Positions 1-5,587 of a DNA stretch of 6,684 nt are shown here, in pieces. Both the position numbers and the translations under genes were made by a program. The DNA comes from Bacteroides sp. (GTDB lineage Bacteria > Bacteroidota > Bacteroidia > Bacteroidales > Bacteroidaceae). Each line of letters starts with the position of its first letter. Position 1 is the stretch's first letter. A model generated the notes under the pieces. That model had not been told where the DNA came from and made no database searches. It saw nothing but the letters and a program-made list of their open reading frames with translations. The stretch is from NCBI GenBank assembly GCA_030151845.1, contig JASLCM010000146.1, positions 1-6,684 on the forward strand, given 5' to 3'.

Positions 1-160
1 TAACCTGCTTTCCCTCCACCGTAACCAATCGGGTAGATACCCACTCCGTACCCTTCAATCCAACAGGAGGATTAGGGAAAATCGTATCACGTCCATCATC
101 GCTGGAACAGCCAAAAAGAAAAGGAATAAGCAATACCAGCAGTAAAACACCTTTTTTCAT
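1..160 (-). CDS. Putative surface lipoprotein, N-terminal fragment (runs off the left edge)
   Basis: Only the first 53 codons are inside the window. The reading begins MKKGVLLLVLLIPFLFGC: a short Lys-rich n-region, a hydrophobic core at about residues 4-16, and a lipobox L15-F16-G17-C18, so the protein should be cleaved by signal peptidase II and lipidated on Cys18. The residues after the cysteine are S-S-D-D-G; a Ser/Asp-rich tail at this place is known in Bacteroidota as a lipoprotein export signal to the cell surface, so surface exposure is inferred. After a Pro-rich linker comes L-K-G-T-E-W-V, a small-beta-protein style opening seen in many lipocalin-like or uncharacterised Bacteroidota lipoproteins; this is too little to assign a fold or function. 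The start is the ATG at 160, with a good -7 element about 30 bases upstream. It is divergent from the TonB-dependent receptor and shares its control region; whether the two act together is unknown. Confidence 0.8.
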   Translation of the reverse strand, partial: MKKGVLLLVLLIPFLFGCSSDDGRDTIFPNPPVGLKGTEWVSTRLVTVEGKQV

Positions 161-189
161 TCTTCTTTCTATTTTAGATTTATTTCACC

Positions 190-197
190 CAAAGCTA
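190..197 (-). promoter_or_regulatory. Candidate Bacteroidota -7 element of the lipoprotein gene
   Basis: Read on the minus strand this is TAGCTTTG, a perfect match to the Bacteroidota primary sigma factor -7 consensus TAnnTTTG. It would start transcription near position 184, giving a leader of about 24 bases before the ATG at 160. The -33 element (TTTG 19-21 bases upstream) is not evident; the nearest TTG ends only 14 bases upstream, so the assignment rests on the -7 box and its position. Confidence 0.45.
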
Positions 198-218
198 CAC
201 TTTTCTACCATCAATTGC

Positions 219-256
219 CCCCTTTCCCTGCAAAAAACCCCTTTTCCCCTCAAAAA
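219..256. repeat. Imperfect 19-bp tandem direct repeat in the divergent control region
   Basis: Two adjacent 19-base units, 219-237 (CCCCTTTCCCTGCAAAAAA) and 238-256 (CCCCTTTTCCCCTCAAAAA), differ by two small indels or substitutions. The repeat lies just upstream of the lipoprotein -7 element and about 90-125 bases before the receptor start. Tandem sites one or two helical turns apart are typical for regulators that bind direct repeats, including the AraC family, but the units are low in complexity and no binding is shown. Confidence 0.4.
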
Positions 257-375
257 GAGAGCAATAATCGCCAAAAATCATCATAAATGAGGATGGTATA
301 ATCCACTTATTTTAACTTATTTTGCAAGAGAGAAGAGAGACCATGAAGCCTCTCGTCAAAAAGCGTAAGAGAACC

Positions 376-2784
376 ATGAAGAAAAAAATCAGTTTACTCG
401 CATCGCTACTCCTAGCGTGCACCCCTTTTTATGCCGATGAAGTAACAACAGACTCCCTCCGACTCGTAGATATCGAAGAGGTAGTAGTCATCGCAACTCC
501 CAAGGAGAACAAAAAACTAAGAGAGCTCCCCCTTTCGGTGAGTCTGCTCTCCCAACAAGACATTCATCAAAACCGAATCAACTCCGTGAAGCGAATCTCC
601 GGGTTGGTGCCCAACATCTATATCCCCGATTATGGCTCCAGACTCACCACCGCCATCTACATTCGAGGCATCGGCTCACGCATCAACACCCCCTCCGTCG
701 GACTCTATGTAGACAATATCCCCTATGTCGATAAGTCGGCTTTCGATTTTAACTTCTTCGATATAGAGCGGATCGATGTGCTACGCGGACCCCAAAACAC
801 CCTCTACGGACGAAATACCATGGGCGGACTCATCAAAGTGCACACCAAATCGCCTTTCAACTACCAAGGAACCGATTTTCAGATCGAAGGGGCAACCTAT
901 AACAACTACAACGCCTCAGTAAAACATTACCACCGCGTATCCAATCAATTTGCCTTCTCCACCGGACTCTTTTACGAGCACGAAGGGGGCTTCTTTAAGA
1001 ATGCCGCGCAAAACGACAAACGCATGGATAAGCTCGATGGAGGTGGCGGACAAGCACGCTTCATCTACCTGCCTACCGATAAGTTAAAGTTCGACCTCAG
1101 CTTGAACTACTCCTACAGCGACCAAGGCGGCTATGCCTATGGCGAGTACGATAAGCAGAACAACATCTATATGCAACCCGCCTATAACGACGATGCCAGC
1201 TACCGCCGTAGCCTCTTTAACACCGGACTAAACATCGAGTACCAAGGAGAGAATTTCATCCTAAGTGCCGTAACAGGGTACCAGAACATGCTGGACCGAA
1301 TGATGCTGGACCAAGACTTTACCGCTGCTCCCATCTTCACCCTCGAGCACAAACAAAAATCCAATACCCTCTCCGAAGAGATCGTCTTCAAGTCTAAACC
1401 CAACCGCCGTTGGGAGTGGACCACCGGAGCCTTCGCCTTTCACCAATGGTTAAACACCACCGCCCCTGTCGTCTTCAAAAAAGGGGGACTCGATATGATC
1501 GAAGGCTTCATCAATCAGGCCATGGAGGGGTCACCCATGCGCATCGATATCCTCAACGATACCATGCCTGTCGATGGAAAATACCAACAACCCACCACCG
1601 GATTGGCCCTCTTCCATCAATCCACCCTGAACGACCTCTTTGTCGACGGACTAAGTCTGACTGCTGGCATCCGCATGGACTACGAGAAGATGAAGGTAAC
1701 CCACGATACCCGTACCTCCATGACCATGCAAGCCTATATGATGGATAAACCCTTCATGGAACCCGTAACCTCAGCCCCCGTAGTAGAGGGAGTAGAGAAG
1801 GTCGATTTCCTCGAATTCATGCCCAAATTTGCCCTCAAGTACGATTTTGGTCAGCGAAACAACGTATACGCCAGCGTAAGCCGCGGTTTCCGTAGCGGAG
1901 GATACAACATTCAGATGTTCTCGGGCATCATCGAAGAGAAACTACAAGACCGACCAGGAGGCTCTGGAGGAGCACCCGGAGGAAAACCAGGCAATACCGG
2001 AGGACACCCCGGAGGAATGCCACCTGCAGCAGGCACCAAAGCAGGACATCCTGGAGGACAACCTGCCGAGAAGCCCGAAACTCCTCAAGAAGATAACATA
2101 GCCGATATCATTAGCTATAACCCCGAGTTCTCTTGGAACTACGAAATAGGTAGCCACCTCACCCTTTGGGAAGGCCGACTCTGGCTCGACCTTGCTGCCT
2201 ACCTCATGGATACCAAAGACCAACAAATCTCAACCTTTGAAGAGAAGGGGCTGGGCAGAATTACCGTAAACGCAGGAAAAAGCAGAAGCTATGGATTTGA
2301 AGCGGCCCTACGCACCCAACTTACCGATAAACTAAGTGCCAATGTCTCTTGGGGCTATACCCACGCTACCTTTAGAGAGTACCTCACCAAGGAGCGCCAA
2401 GGCAAAGAACTAGTAACGATCGATTACCAAGGCAAACGCGTACCCTTCGTACCCACACACACCTTTAATATAGGTGCACAATACAACATCCCAATGGCTA
2501 CCAATGCCTGGATCGATAACATCCTCCTCTGTGCAGACTATACCGGAGCCGGACGAATCTACTGGACCGAAGCCAATGATGTAAGTCAGTCGTTCTACGC
2601 ACTCCTCAACGGAAGAGTAAGCTTCATTAAAGGCAGAGCCGAAGTAGACCTCTGGACACGCAACGCCCTCAATAAAGACTACGCCAGCTTCTACTTCGAA
2701 TCGAGTGGAACAGGCAGTCACAAAGGGTTCATGCAAAAAGGACGCCCCGTACAAGTGGGCCTAAGCATGCGTTGTCGCTTCTAA
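376..2784 (+). CDS. TonB-dependent outer-membrane receptor (non-SusC type) with Gly/Pro-rich loop insertion
   Basis: This 802-residue protein should be an outer-membrane 22-strand beta-barrel that imports a ligand using TonB-ExbBD energy. The signal peptide is MKKKISLLASLLLACTPFYA, with likely cleavage after Ala20; LLAC is a lipobox look-alike but a lipidated receptor would be unusual. A TonB-box-like EEVVVIATP lies at 34-42. The plug follows at about 48-165 with IRGIGSR (96-102), VGLYVDNIPY (108-117) and IERIDVLRGPQNTLYG (130-145). The barrel fills the rest and ends in the expected terminal Phe (SMRCRF). There is no N-terminal carboxypeptidase-like domain and no SusD neighbour, so it is not a SusC glycan importer; the family includes siderophore, haem and cobalamin receptors, and the ligand cannot be told. 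Residues 526-573 form an odd Gly/Pro-rich insertion. The start at 376 gives a canonical signal peptide; ATG 343 (adds a KKRKR-containing extension) and TTG 322 are alternatives. A strong terminator follows. Confidence 0.93.
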   Translation: MKKKISLLASLLLACTPFYADEVTTDSLRLVDIEEVVVIATPKENKKLRELPLSVSLLSQQDIHQNRINSVKRISGLVPNIYIPDYGSRLTTAIYIRGIGSRINTPSVGLYVDNIPYVDKSAFDFNFFDIERIDVLRGPQNTLYGRNTMGGLIKVHTKSPFNYQGTDFQIEGATYNNYNASVKHYHRVSNQFAFSTGLFYEHEGGFFKNAAQNDKRMDKLDGGGGQARFIYLPTDKLKFDLSLNYSYSDQGGYAYGEYDKQNNIYMQPAYNDDASYRRSLFNTGLNIEYQGENFILSAVTGYQNMLDRMMLDQDFTAAPIFTLEHKQKSNTLSEEIVFKSKPNRRWEWTTGAFAFHQWLNTTAPVVFKKGGLDMIEGFINQAMEGSPMRIDILNDTMPVDGKYQQPTTGLALFHQSTLNDLFVDGLSLTAGIRMDYEKMKVTHDTRTSMTMQAYMMDKPFMEPVTSAPVVEGVEKVDFLEFMPKFALKYDFGQRNNVYASVSRGFRSGGYNIQMFSGIIEEKLQDRPGGSGGAPGGKPGNTGGHPGGMPPAAGTKAGHPGGQPAEKPETPQEDNIADIISYNPEFSWNYEIGSHLTLWEGRLWLDLAAYLMDTKDQQISTFEEKGLGRITVNAGKSRSYGFEAALRTQLTDKLSANVSWGYTHATFREYLTKERQGKELVTIDYQGKRVPFVPTHTFNIGAQYNIPMATNAWIDNILLCADYTGAGRIYWTEANDVSQSFYALLNGRVSFIKGRAEVDLWTRNALNKDYASFYFESSGTGSHKGFMQKGRPVQVGLSMRCRF
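1951..2094 (+). other. Gly/Pro/His-rich low-complexity insertion within the receptor
   Basis: About 48 codons (residues 526-573 counted from the ATG at 376) encode a repetitive Gly-Gly-x-Pro style segment: PGGSGGAPGGKPG, then GGHPGGMPP, AGHPGGQPA and a PEKPETPQED-like acidic end. The DNA is built from GGA GGA / CCx triplets. It sits between the barrel strand NVYASVSRGFRSGGY and the next strand SWNYEIGSHL, which in TonB-dependent receptors is an extracellular loop. It is likely flexible and surface exposed; the two HPGG motifs and one Met could bind metal, but this is a guess. Confidence 0.75.
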
Positions 2785-2823
2785 AGAGGCAACCCCTACC
2801 GCAACAACAAACAGCATAAAACG

Positions 2824-2866
2824 AAGAAAGAACCTTATCACTCAACATAAGGTTCTTTCTTTTTTT
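2824..2866 (+). terminator. Intrinsic terminator of the receptor gene
   Basis: A perfect 15-bp stem (2824-2838 with 2847-2861) encloses the 8-base loop CACTCAAC and runs straight into a T tract that reaches 2866. It begins 39 bases after the receptor stop codon. This is a textbook Rho-independent terminator on the plus strand; the minus strand lacks a following T run, so it should act in one direction. Confidence 0.88.
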
Positions 2867-2930
2867 AGAAAAAAATGAATTTAAGAAGGTTCCTGTTTTA
2901 TTATTCGCTCTCAAAAGAGTTAGTTTCTTG

Positions 2931-2963
2931 AAAAGTGTAGGAGTCCTAATCTCCTACACTTTT
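2931..2963. terminator. Perfect 13-bp hairpin, possible back-up or bidirectional terminator
   Basis: AAAAGTGTAGGAG (2931-2943) pairs perfectly with CTCCTACACTTTT (2951-2963) around a 7-base loop. Each strand ends its stem with four T residues, so it could end transcripts from either side of this convergent region, but the T tract is short and is part of the stem. The 10-base word CTACACTTTT also occurs at 195-204 in the divergent control region, which may be chance. Confidence 0.5.
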
Positions 2964-3090
2964 GTTATCAATACATATGAATGAAGACAAATGTATTAAT
3001 TGATAGAAATAAGCAAATTAGGTAGAGCAATATAGCTCACACCCCTTTTAGTAAATTATGAATTTGATATGCTTCCGCTTCTAATCAGAA

Positions 3091-3188
3091 CGATTGCAAT
3101 TCACCCGGACTATGTTTGTTAAGTTTTAAGTTAGTTATAGTTGAACTTTGTCTTTCTCTATTTTATAAAATGAGGTGAATTGCAATCG
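3091..3188. repeat. Perfect 15-bp inverted repeat with 68-base spacer
   Basis: The left arm CGATTGCAATTCACC (3091-3105) is the exact reverse complement of 3174-3188. Pairing continues outward by GAA/TTC (3088-3090 with 3190-3192) if one G is bulged. Each arm contains the self-complementary ATTGCAAT. The 68-base spacer is very AT-rich, encodes nothing, and includes the 12-base palindrome ATTTTATAAAAT (3160-3171). It could be an invertible segment, a remnant of a small non-autonomous element, or the stem of a structured RNA. Confidence 0.7.
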
Positions 3189-3408
3189 GTTCCTTTTCTA
3201 TATCATACCAGATAAAACAGAATGAATAATTAACTACCCCTAAAATAGGGAAATCTCCTAAGAATCTTTTTCCCTAATATCCAAAAAGATGAAGAACTAA
3301 AAGCAACAAATACCTGCACAAACTACTCGTCTAACAAAACGAGAAGGCAGAAAACCTACCTCCTCGCTAGTAATCAAAAACTACACTTAATCATCAGCCT
3401 ACAATAGA

Positions 3409-3438
3409 GTTGCATAGGAACTAGATTGGTTGTATAGG
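3409..3438. repeat. 10-bp direct repeat phased at 20 bp
   Basis: GTTGCATAGG (3409-3418) and GTTGTATAGG (3429-3438) differ by one base and start exactly 20 bases apart, about two turns of the helix. This geometry is common for regulators binding two direct half-sites on one face of DNA. No gene start is nearby, which weakens a promoter role. Confidence 0.4.
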
Positions 3439-3563
3439 TTTTCAAAACGATAATAGGGAAAAACAAATAAAGTTTATTGCTCAAACTTCCAAAAATGTTG
3501 ACCAAATCTCCACACCCCACAACTCTTTTTTTTAATCCCTCACAAGGCCAACCTTTAACCCAA

Positions 3564-3595
3564 TAAAAAAGCGTAGAAGTGGCCCTCTACGCTTT
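3564..3595 (-). terminator. Candidate minus-strand terminator, distal to the first AraC-family gene
   Basis: On the minus strand AAAGCGTAGA (3595-3586) pairs with TCTACGCTTT (3577-3568) across an 8-base loop and is followed by TTTATT. This is a 10-bp perfect stem with a moderate T tract. It lies about 460 bases beyond the stop of the regulator at 4058-4945 and could be its second terminator or end an unseen transcript. Confidence 0.5.
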
Positions 3596-3747
3596 AAAAA
3601 CCAAACAGGCCATACGAACAGTCAAGTCCCATAGCAGATCAATGGTTTTTTAACTTTTCAATATTCTTGCACCAATGGTACTAAAATAAGAAGCATCCCA
3701 AAGAGTGAATGTTCTTATCAAAAATAGAGAAAGTATCCCAATTTCTT

Positions 3748-3784
3748 TTGACTAAAAATCCAAAAAACAATCCCTTTTATCCTA
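3748..3784. repeat. Dispersed ~37-bp repeat, copy 1
   Basis: The core TTGACTAAAAATCCAAAA (3748-3765) matches copy 4 at 14 of 18 positions, and the following CAATCCCTTTT matches TAATCTCCTTTT of copy 3 with one gap. All copies face the same way and lie outside the body of the genes. Found by eye in AT-rich DNA, so the boundaries are approximate. Confidence 0.4.
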
Positions 3785-3811
3785 AGAGGTTAAAAAAGTT
3801 TCCACCTGTTT

Positions 3812-3854
3812 AAAAAGCGAAGGGGACCACCAGAACGGTAAGCCCCCTTTTCGC
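3812..3854 (-). terminator. Likely terminator of the first AraC-family gene
   Basis: On the minus strand GCGAA-AA-GGGG (from 3854) pairs with CCCC-TTCGC (ending at 3817) with a 2-base bulge, followed directly by five T residues (3816-3812). The loop is about 17-18 bases. It lies about 200 bases past the stop codon at 4058 and is the first good candidate on that strand. Confidence 0.5.
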
Positions 3855-3874
3855 ACCTTAATAAAGTGAACCAT

Positions 3875-3927
3875 CAAACACCCCTGTTTGCAAATTAACC
3901 CCCTAAAAGTAGGATTAAGGGTGTTTG
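3875..3927. repeat. 9-bp inverted repeat downstream of the first AraC-family gene
   Basis: CAAACACCC (3875-3883) is the reverse complement of 3919-3927, with a 35-base spacer. No T run follows on either strand, so it is not a standard terminator; it could fold the 3' untranslated region of the minus-strand transcript. Confidence 0.4.
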
Positions 3928-4023
3928 GCCACAAGCATTTTTTTGAGCACTCTAAACGCACAACACTACGTGCAAGTATTAAAGGATTTTAAAAGCAAGA
4001 TAAAACAAAACAGCTACAATCTT

Positions 4024-4060
4024 TTTATCCAATTATCCAAAAAGAGTAACCTTTTCGCTA
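4024..4060. repeat. Dispersed ~37-bp repeat, copy 2 (touches the regulator stop codon)
   Basis: TTTATCCAATTATCCAAAAAG (4024-4044) differs from copy 3 by one substitution, one inserted T and one additional A, and the AGTAACCTTTT that follows resembles the AGTAATCTCCTTTT of copy 3. On the minus strand the element begins at the TAG stop of the regulator gene (4060-4058). Confidence 0.45.
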
Positions 4061-4945
4061 ATCCCTCCATTTTTTTCCCTGATTTCGATCAATTAACTGC
4101 TTCGGCGTACAACCAAAATTGCGCTTAATGTAACGATTCAAGTAACTTTGAGAGTCAATTCCCGATACATCCATTAAGTCGATCACCGTAGCCCCCAACT
4201 CCGAAGCCTTGGCCACAATCCTACGGTTCATCTGCCTAATCATCCATTTCTTAGCAGACTCGCCAAAGACCTCCTTAAACTTCGCGTAGAAACTACTTCT
4301 TCCCATCGTAGAGAGATTAATCAACTCTTCCACACTGTTCACCTTCACATAGTTCTCCAGTACAAAATCCTTAAAATTAACCTCCTTACCCAGCAGCGGG
4401 TAGAACAAACGCACCAGCTCCGCCTTGGAGTAGAATCCCCTCAAAACCATGAAGAGCTCACGCTCCATCACCTCATGAAAATGAGTACAATTCACCCGAT
4501 TGGTTAAGCAAGCAATAAGTAGCTCCAAGAAATGATTCAGCGGATGCCTAATTTTAACCCCCTCAAAACCATGCTCCTCCCGCTCGCTCAAATGAGCCAA
4601 GAGTTGAAAAGCCTCCTTGTCGCAACAGCTATGTGGAACATCAAAAGCCAAACAGACCACCCTCGAACGCCCCTCCCTCCTAATCTTCACCATTGAAGAT
4701 TTAGGAATCAAAATCAGGTCGCCCGCACCAAACTCCCTGTCGAGATAGTGGTTGCAACTCATAAAGAAACGCCCCTCCATCAAGAAAAGTAAAAAATTCT
4801 TTACCGTAGAGAGCTCCTCATACTCCTCTACCCCCTCCTCTCTTTCCAAGTAAGTAAAACCAAAATCCACCAAAACAGGAGTCCCTTTACAAGAGGTAAT
4901 TTCGGGTATATACAACAACTCATTAATGGGTTTCTTCTTTTTCAT
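4058..4945 (-). CDS. AraC-family transcriptional regulator (first of a paralogous pair)
   Basis: This 295-residue protein should be a cytoplasmic DNA-binding regulator. Residues about 45-105 look like the beta-rich, cupin-type sensing half (FLLFLMEGRFFMSCN, then FGAGDLILIPKSS at 71-84). A helical linker at about 135-185 may serve dimerisation. The AraC DNA-binding domain covers about 189-287, with the first helix-turn-helix near 204-228 (VEELINLSTMGRSSFYAKFKEVFG) and the second near 253-285, including the family signature Y268-x-x-R/Y-x-K-R-x-F-G-x-T-P-K. The usual Arg closing the signature is replaced (KQLID). It is full length for the family and rich in cysteines (19, 64, 98, 107, 108, 145, 152). 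The ATG at 4945 is the only sensible start. It converges on the receptor gene; its effector and targets are not visible. It is homologous along its whole length to the regulator at 5731-6633. Confidence 0.93.
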   Translation of the reverse strand: MKKKKPINELLYIPEITSCKGTPVLVDFGFTYLEREEGVEEYEELSTVKNFLLFLMEGRFFMSCNHYLDREFGAGDLILIPKSSMVKIRREGRSRVVCLAFDVPHSCCDKEAFQLLAHLSEREEHGFEGVKIRHPLNHFLELLIACLTNRVNCTHFHEVMERELFMVLRGFYSKAELVRLFYPLLGKEVNFKDFVLENYVKVNSVEELINLSTMGRSSFYAKFKEVFGESAKKWMIRQMNRRIVAKASELGATVIDLMDVSGIDSQSYLNRYIKRNFGCTPKQLIDRNQGKKWRD

Positions 4946-5038
4946 CGTTATCCAGTTCAGATTTAAAGCTAGAATTTAAGACAAACCCCGTAAACAAACG
5001 CATAAAAACCAGGAAATAATATTATTTTTAACACAAAC

Positions 5039-5073
5039 AAAAAAAAGAGGCCACCCTTAGGAATAACCTCTTT
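5039..5073 (-). terminator. Minus-strand intrinsic terminator upstream of the first regulator
   Basis: On the minus strand AAAGAGG (5073-5067) pairs with CCTCTTT (5050-5044) around a 16-base loop, and five more T residues follow. It lies about 95 bases before the start codon at 4945, so transcripts entering from the right should stop before the first regulator. Confidence 0.5.
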
Positions 5074-5132
5074 ATGTAAATAAAAACGATTTAAGAAAAT
5101 AAAACACCAGGTTATCACACACCTCTCTCCAT

Positions 5133-5166
5133 CAAAAGGAAGGGGCCTAAACCCCTTCCACTTTGA
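5133..5166 (-). terminator. Strong GC-rich hairpin, terminator-like on the minus strand
   Basis: GGAAGGGG (5138-5145) pairs with CCCCTTCC (5152-5159) around a 6-base loop. The flanks TCAAA/TTTGA continue the stem past a small internal loop. On the minus strand TTTT follows the GC core directly. It may be a terminator or a structural domain of a noncoding RNA. Confidence 0.5.
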
Positions 5167-5303
5167 ATTGTTAAATCGATTCCTACCTAAAGCAAATGCA
5201 CGTCAGCAAACTTAGACTTCACACCCATACACCTATGAGAAAGTAGGAACATCATCCTGAGAGAGAATGTACGTCAAACTTAAAAAGAATCGCAGAGAAG
5301 TTT

Positions 5304-5340
5304 TTTACCATTTATCCAAAAGTAATCTCCTTTTGTTTAA
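5304..5340. repeat. Dispersed ~37-bp repeat, copy 3
   Basis: The core TTTACCATTTATCCAAAAG (5304-5322) matches copy 4 at 16 of 19 positions and copy 2 even more closely. Read on the minus strand, 5324-5317 is TACTTTTG, a perfect match to the Bacteroidota -7 consensus, but there is no clear TTTG 19-21 bases upstream. Confidence 0.45.
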
Positions 5341-5361
5341 AAAGAAGAAAAAAATAGAGCC

Positions 5362-5391
5362 AAAAAAAGGAGAGCATCTCTATGCCCTCCT
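5362..5391 (-). terminator. Minus-strand intrinsic terminator (second of a tandem pair)
   Basis: On the minus strand AGGAGGGCAT pairs with ATGCTCTCCT (one A-C mismatch, 4-base loop) and leads into a T run that reaches 5362. It follows the first terminator of the pair by only two bases. Confidence 0.6.
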
Positions 5392-5393
5392 CG

Positions 5394-5427
5394 AAAAGTA
5401 AAAGGGACAAACACATTCCCCTTTTAC
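5394..5427 (-). terminator. Minus-strand intrinsic terminator (first of a tandem pair)
   Basis: On the minus strand GTAAAAGGG (5427-5419) pairs perfectly with CCCTTTTAC (5406-5398) across a 12-base loop and is followed by TTTT. Together with the next hairpin it should stop transcription coming from the second regulator, about 300 bases past its stop codon. Confidence 0.55.
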
Positions 5428-5528
5428 AATTTCTTGAAATCAAAATAAAGAAAGCTACAGATAAGCAACGATTGAGAAAATCTGCGCCAAAACTTCTGTA
5501 ACATTCTATTTCAAAGAACGGCAATATA

Positions 5529-5587
5529 AAGGGCAATGTATTGACTATTTGTCCAAAAGCATTACACTTTCGTCTGATATTGCCCTT
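5529..5587. repeat. 9-bp inverted repeat framing repeat copy 4
   Basis: AAGGGCAAT (5529-5537) is the reverse complement of 5579-5587. The 41-base spacer holds almost exactly one copy of the dispersed repeat. The arms could form a stem in the 3' untranslated RNA of the second regulator, or be the ends of a small inserted element. Confidence 0.4.
5541..5577. repeat. Dispersed ~37-bp repeat, copy 4
   Basis: The core TTGACTATTTGTCCAAAAG (5541-5559) differs from copy 3 at three of 19 positions; the following bases (GCATTACACTTTCGTCTGA) match copy 3 at roughly 11 of 19. It is enclosed by the 9-bp inverted repeat at 5529-5587. Confidence 0.4.

Larger units (their letters stand above)
161..375. other. 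Divergent control region between lipoprotein and TonB-dependent receptor
   Basis: This stretch of about 215 bases separates two divergent genes and must hold both promoters. I see a clear -7 type element for the minus-strand lipoprotein (190-197), an imperfect pyrimidine-rich direct repeat (219-256), and one weak plus-strand candidate, TTATTTTG at 317-324, which matches TAnnTTTG at all fixed positions but one and has no good TTTG 19-21 bases upstream. A purine-rich run at about 326-340 precedes the ATG at 343. No open reading frame of interest is present. Confidence 0.6.
2785..4057. other. Long noncoding region between convergent receptor and regulator genes
   Basis: About 1.27 kb of AT-rich DNA lies between the 3' ends of two convergent genes. 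No convincing coding frame exists on either strand; the longest frames have non-ATG starts or overlap the regulator. It holds the receptor terminator (2824-2866), a 13-bp perfect hairpin (2931-2963), a 15-bp inverted repeat with a 68-base spacer (3091-3188), a 20-bp-phased direct repeat (3409-3438), two minus-strand terminator candidates (3564-3595 and 3812-3854), an inverted repeat (3875-3927), and two copies of a dispersed repeat (3748-3784 and 4024-4060). I find no tRNA, rRNA or CRISPR array. Confidence 0.7.

Noticed and set aside
297..302. TATAAT sequence upstream of the receptor
   Set aside because: It is a -10 box by enterobacterial rules, but Bacteroidota primary sigma factors use TAnnTTTG with TTTG at -33, and no TTGACA lies at proper spacing.
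1942..2226. Minus-strand open frame across the Gly/Pro-rich part of the receptor
   Set aside because: It is antisense to a clearly coding barrel; its openness follows from the GGA/CCx triplet composition.
376..2784. SusC-type glycan importer assignment
   Set aside because: The protein lacks the N-terminal carboxypeptidase-like domain and the usual length of about 1000 residues, and no SusD gene is adjacent.
3409..3438. LytTR-type binding site
   Set aside because: The GTT words have the wrong following bases for the LytTR half-site consensus, although the spacing is similar.
2785..4057. CRISPR array or tRNA in the long noncoding region
   Set aside because: The dispersed repeats are imperfect and irregularly spaced, unlike CRISPR repeats, and no cloverleaf with a GGTTCRA-type T arm was seen.
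3925..4128. Plus-strand 67-codon open frame overlapping the 3' end of the first regulator
   Set aside because: It starts at TTG, overlaps the well-supported AraC-family gene on the other strand, and shows no domain or signal; its last third is a shadow of that gene.
5312..5536. Minus-strand 74-codon open frame between the regulators
   Set aside because: It starts at TTG, is Phe/Leu-rich as random AT-rich frames are, and two intrinsic terminator hairpins lie inside it.
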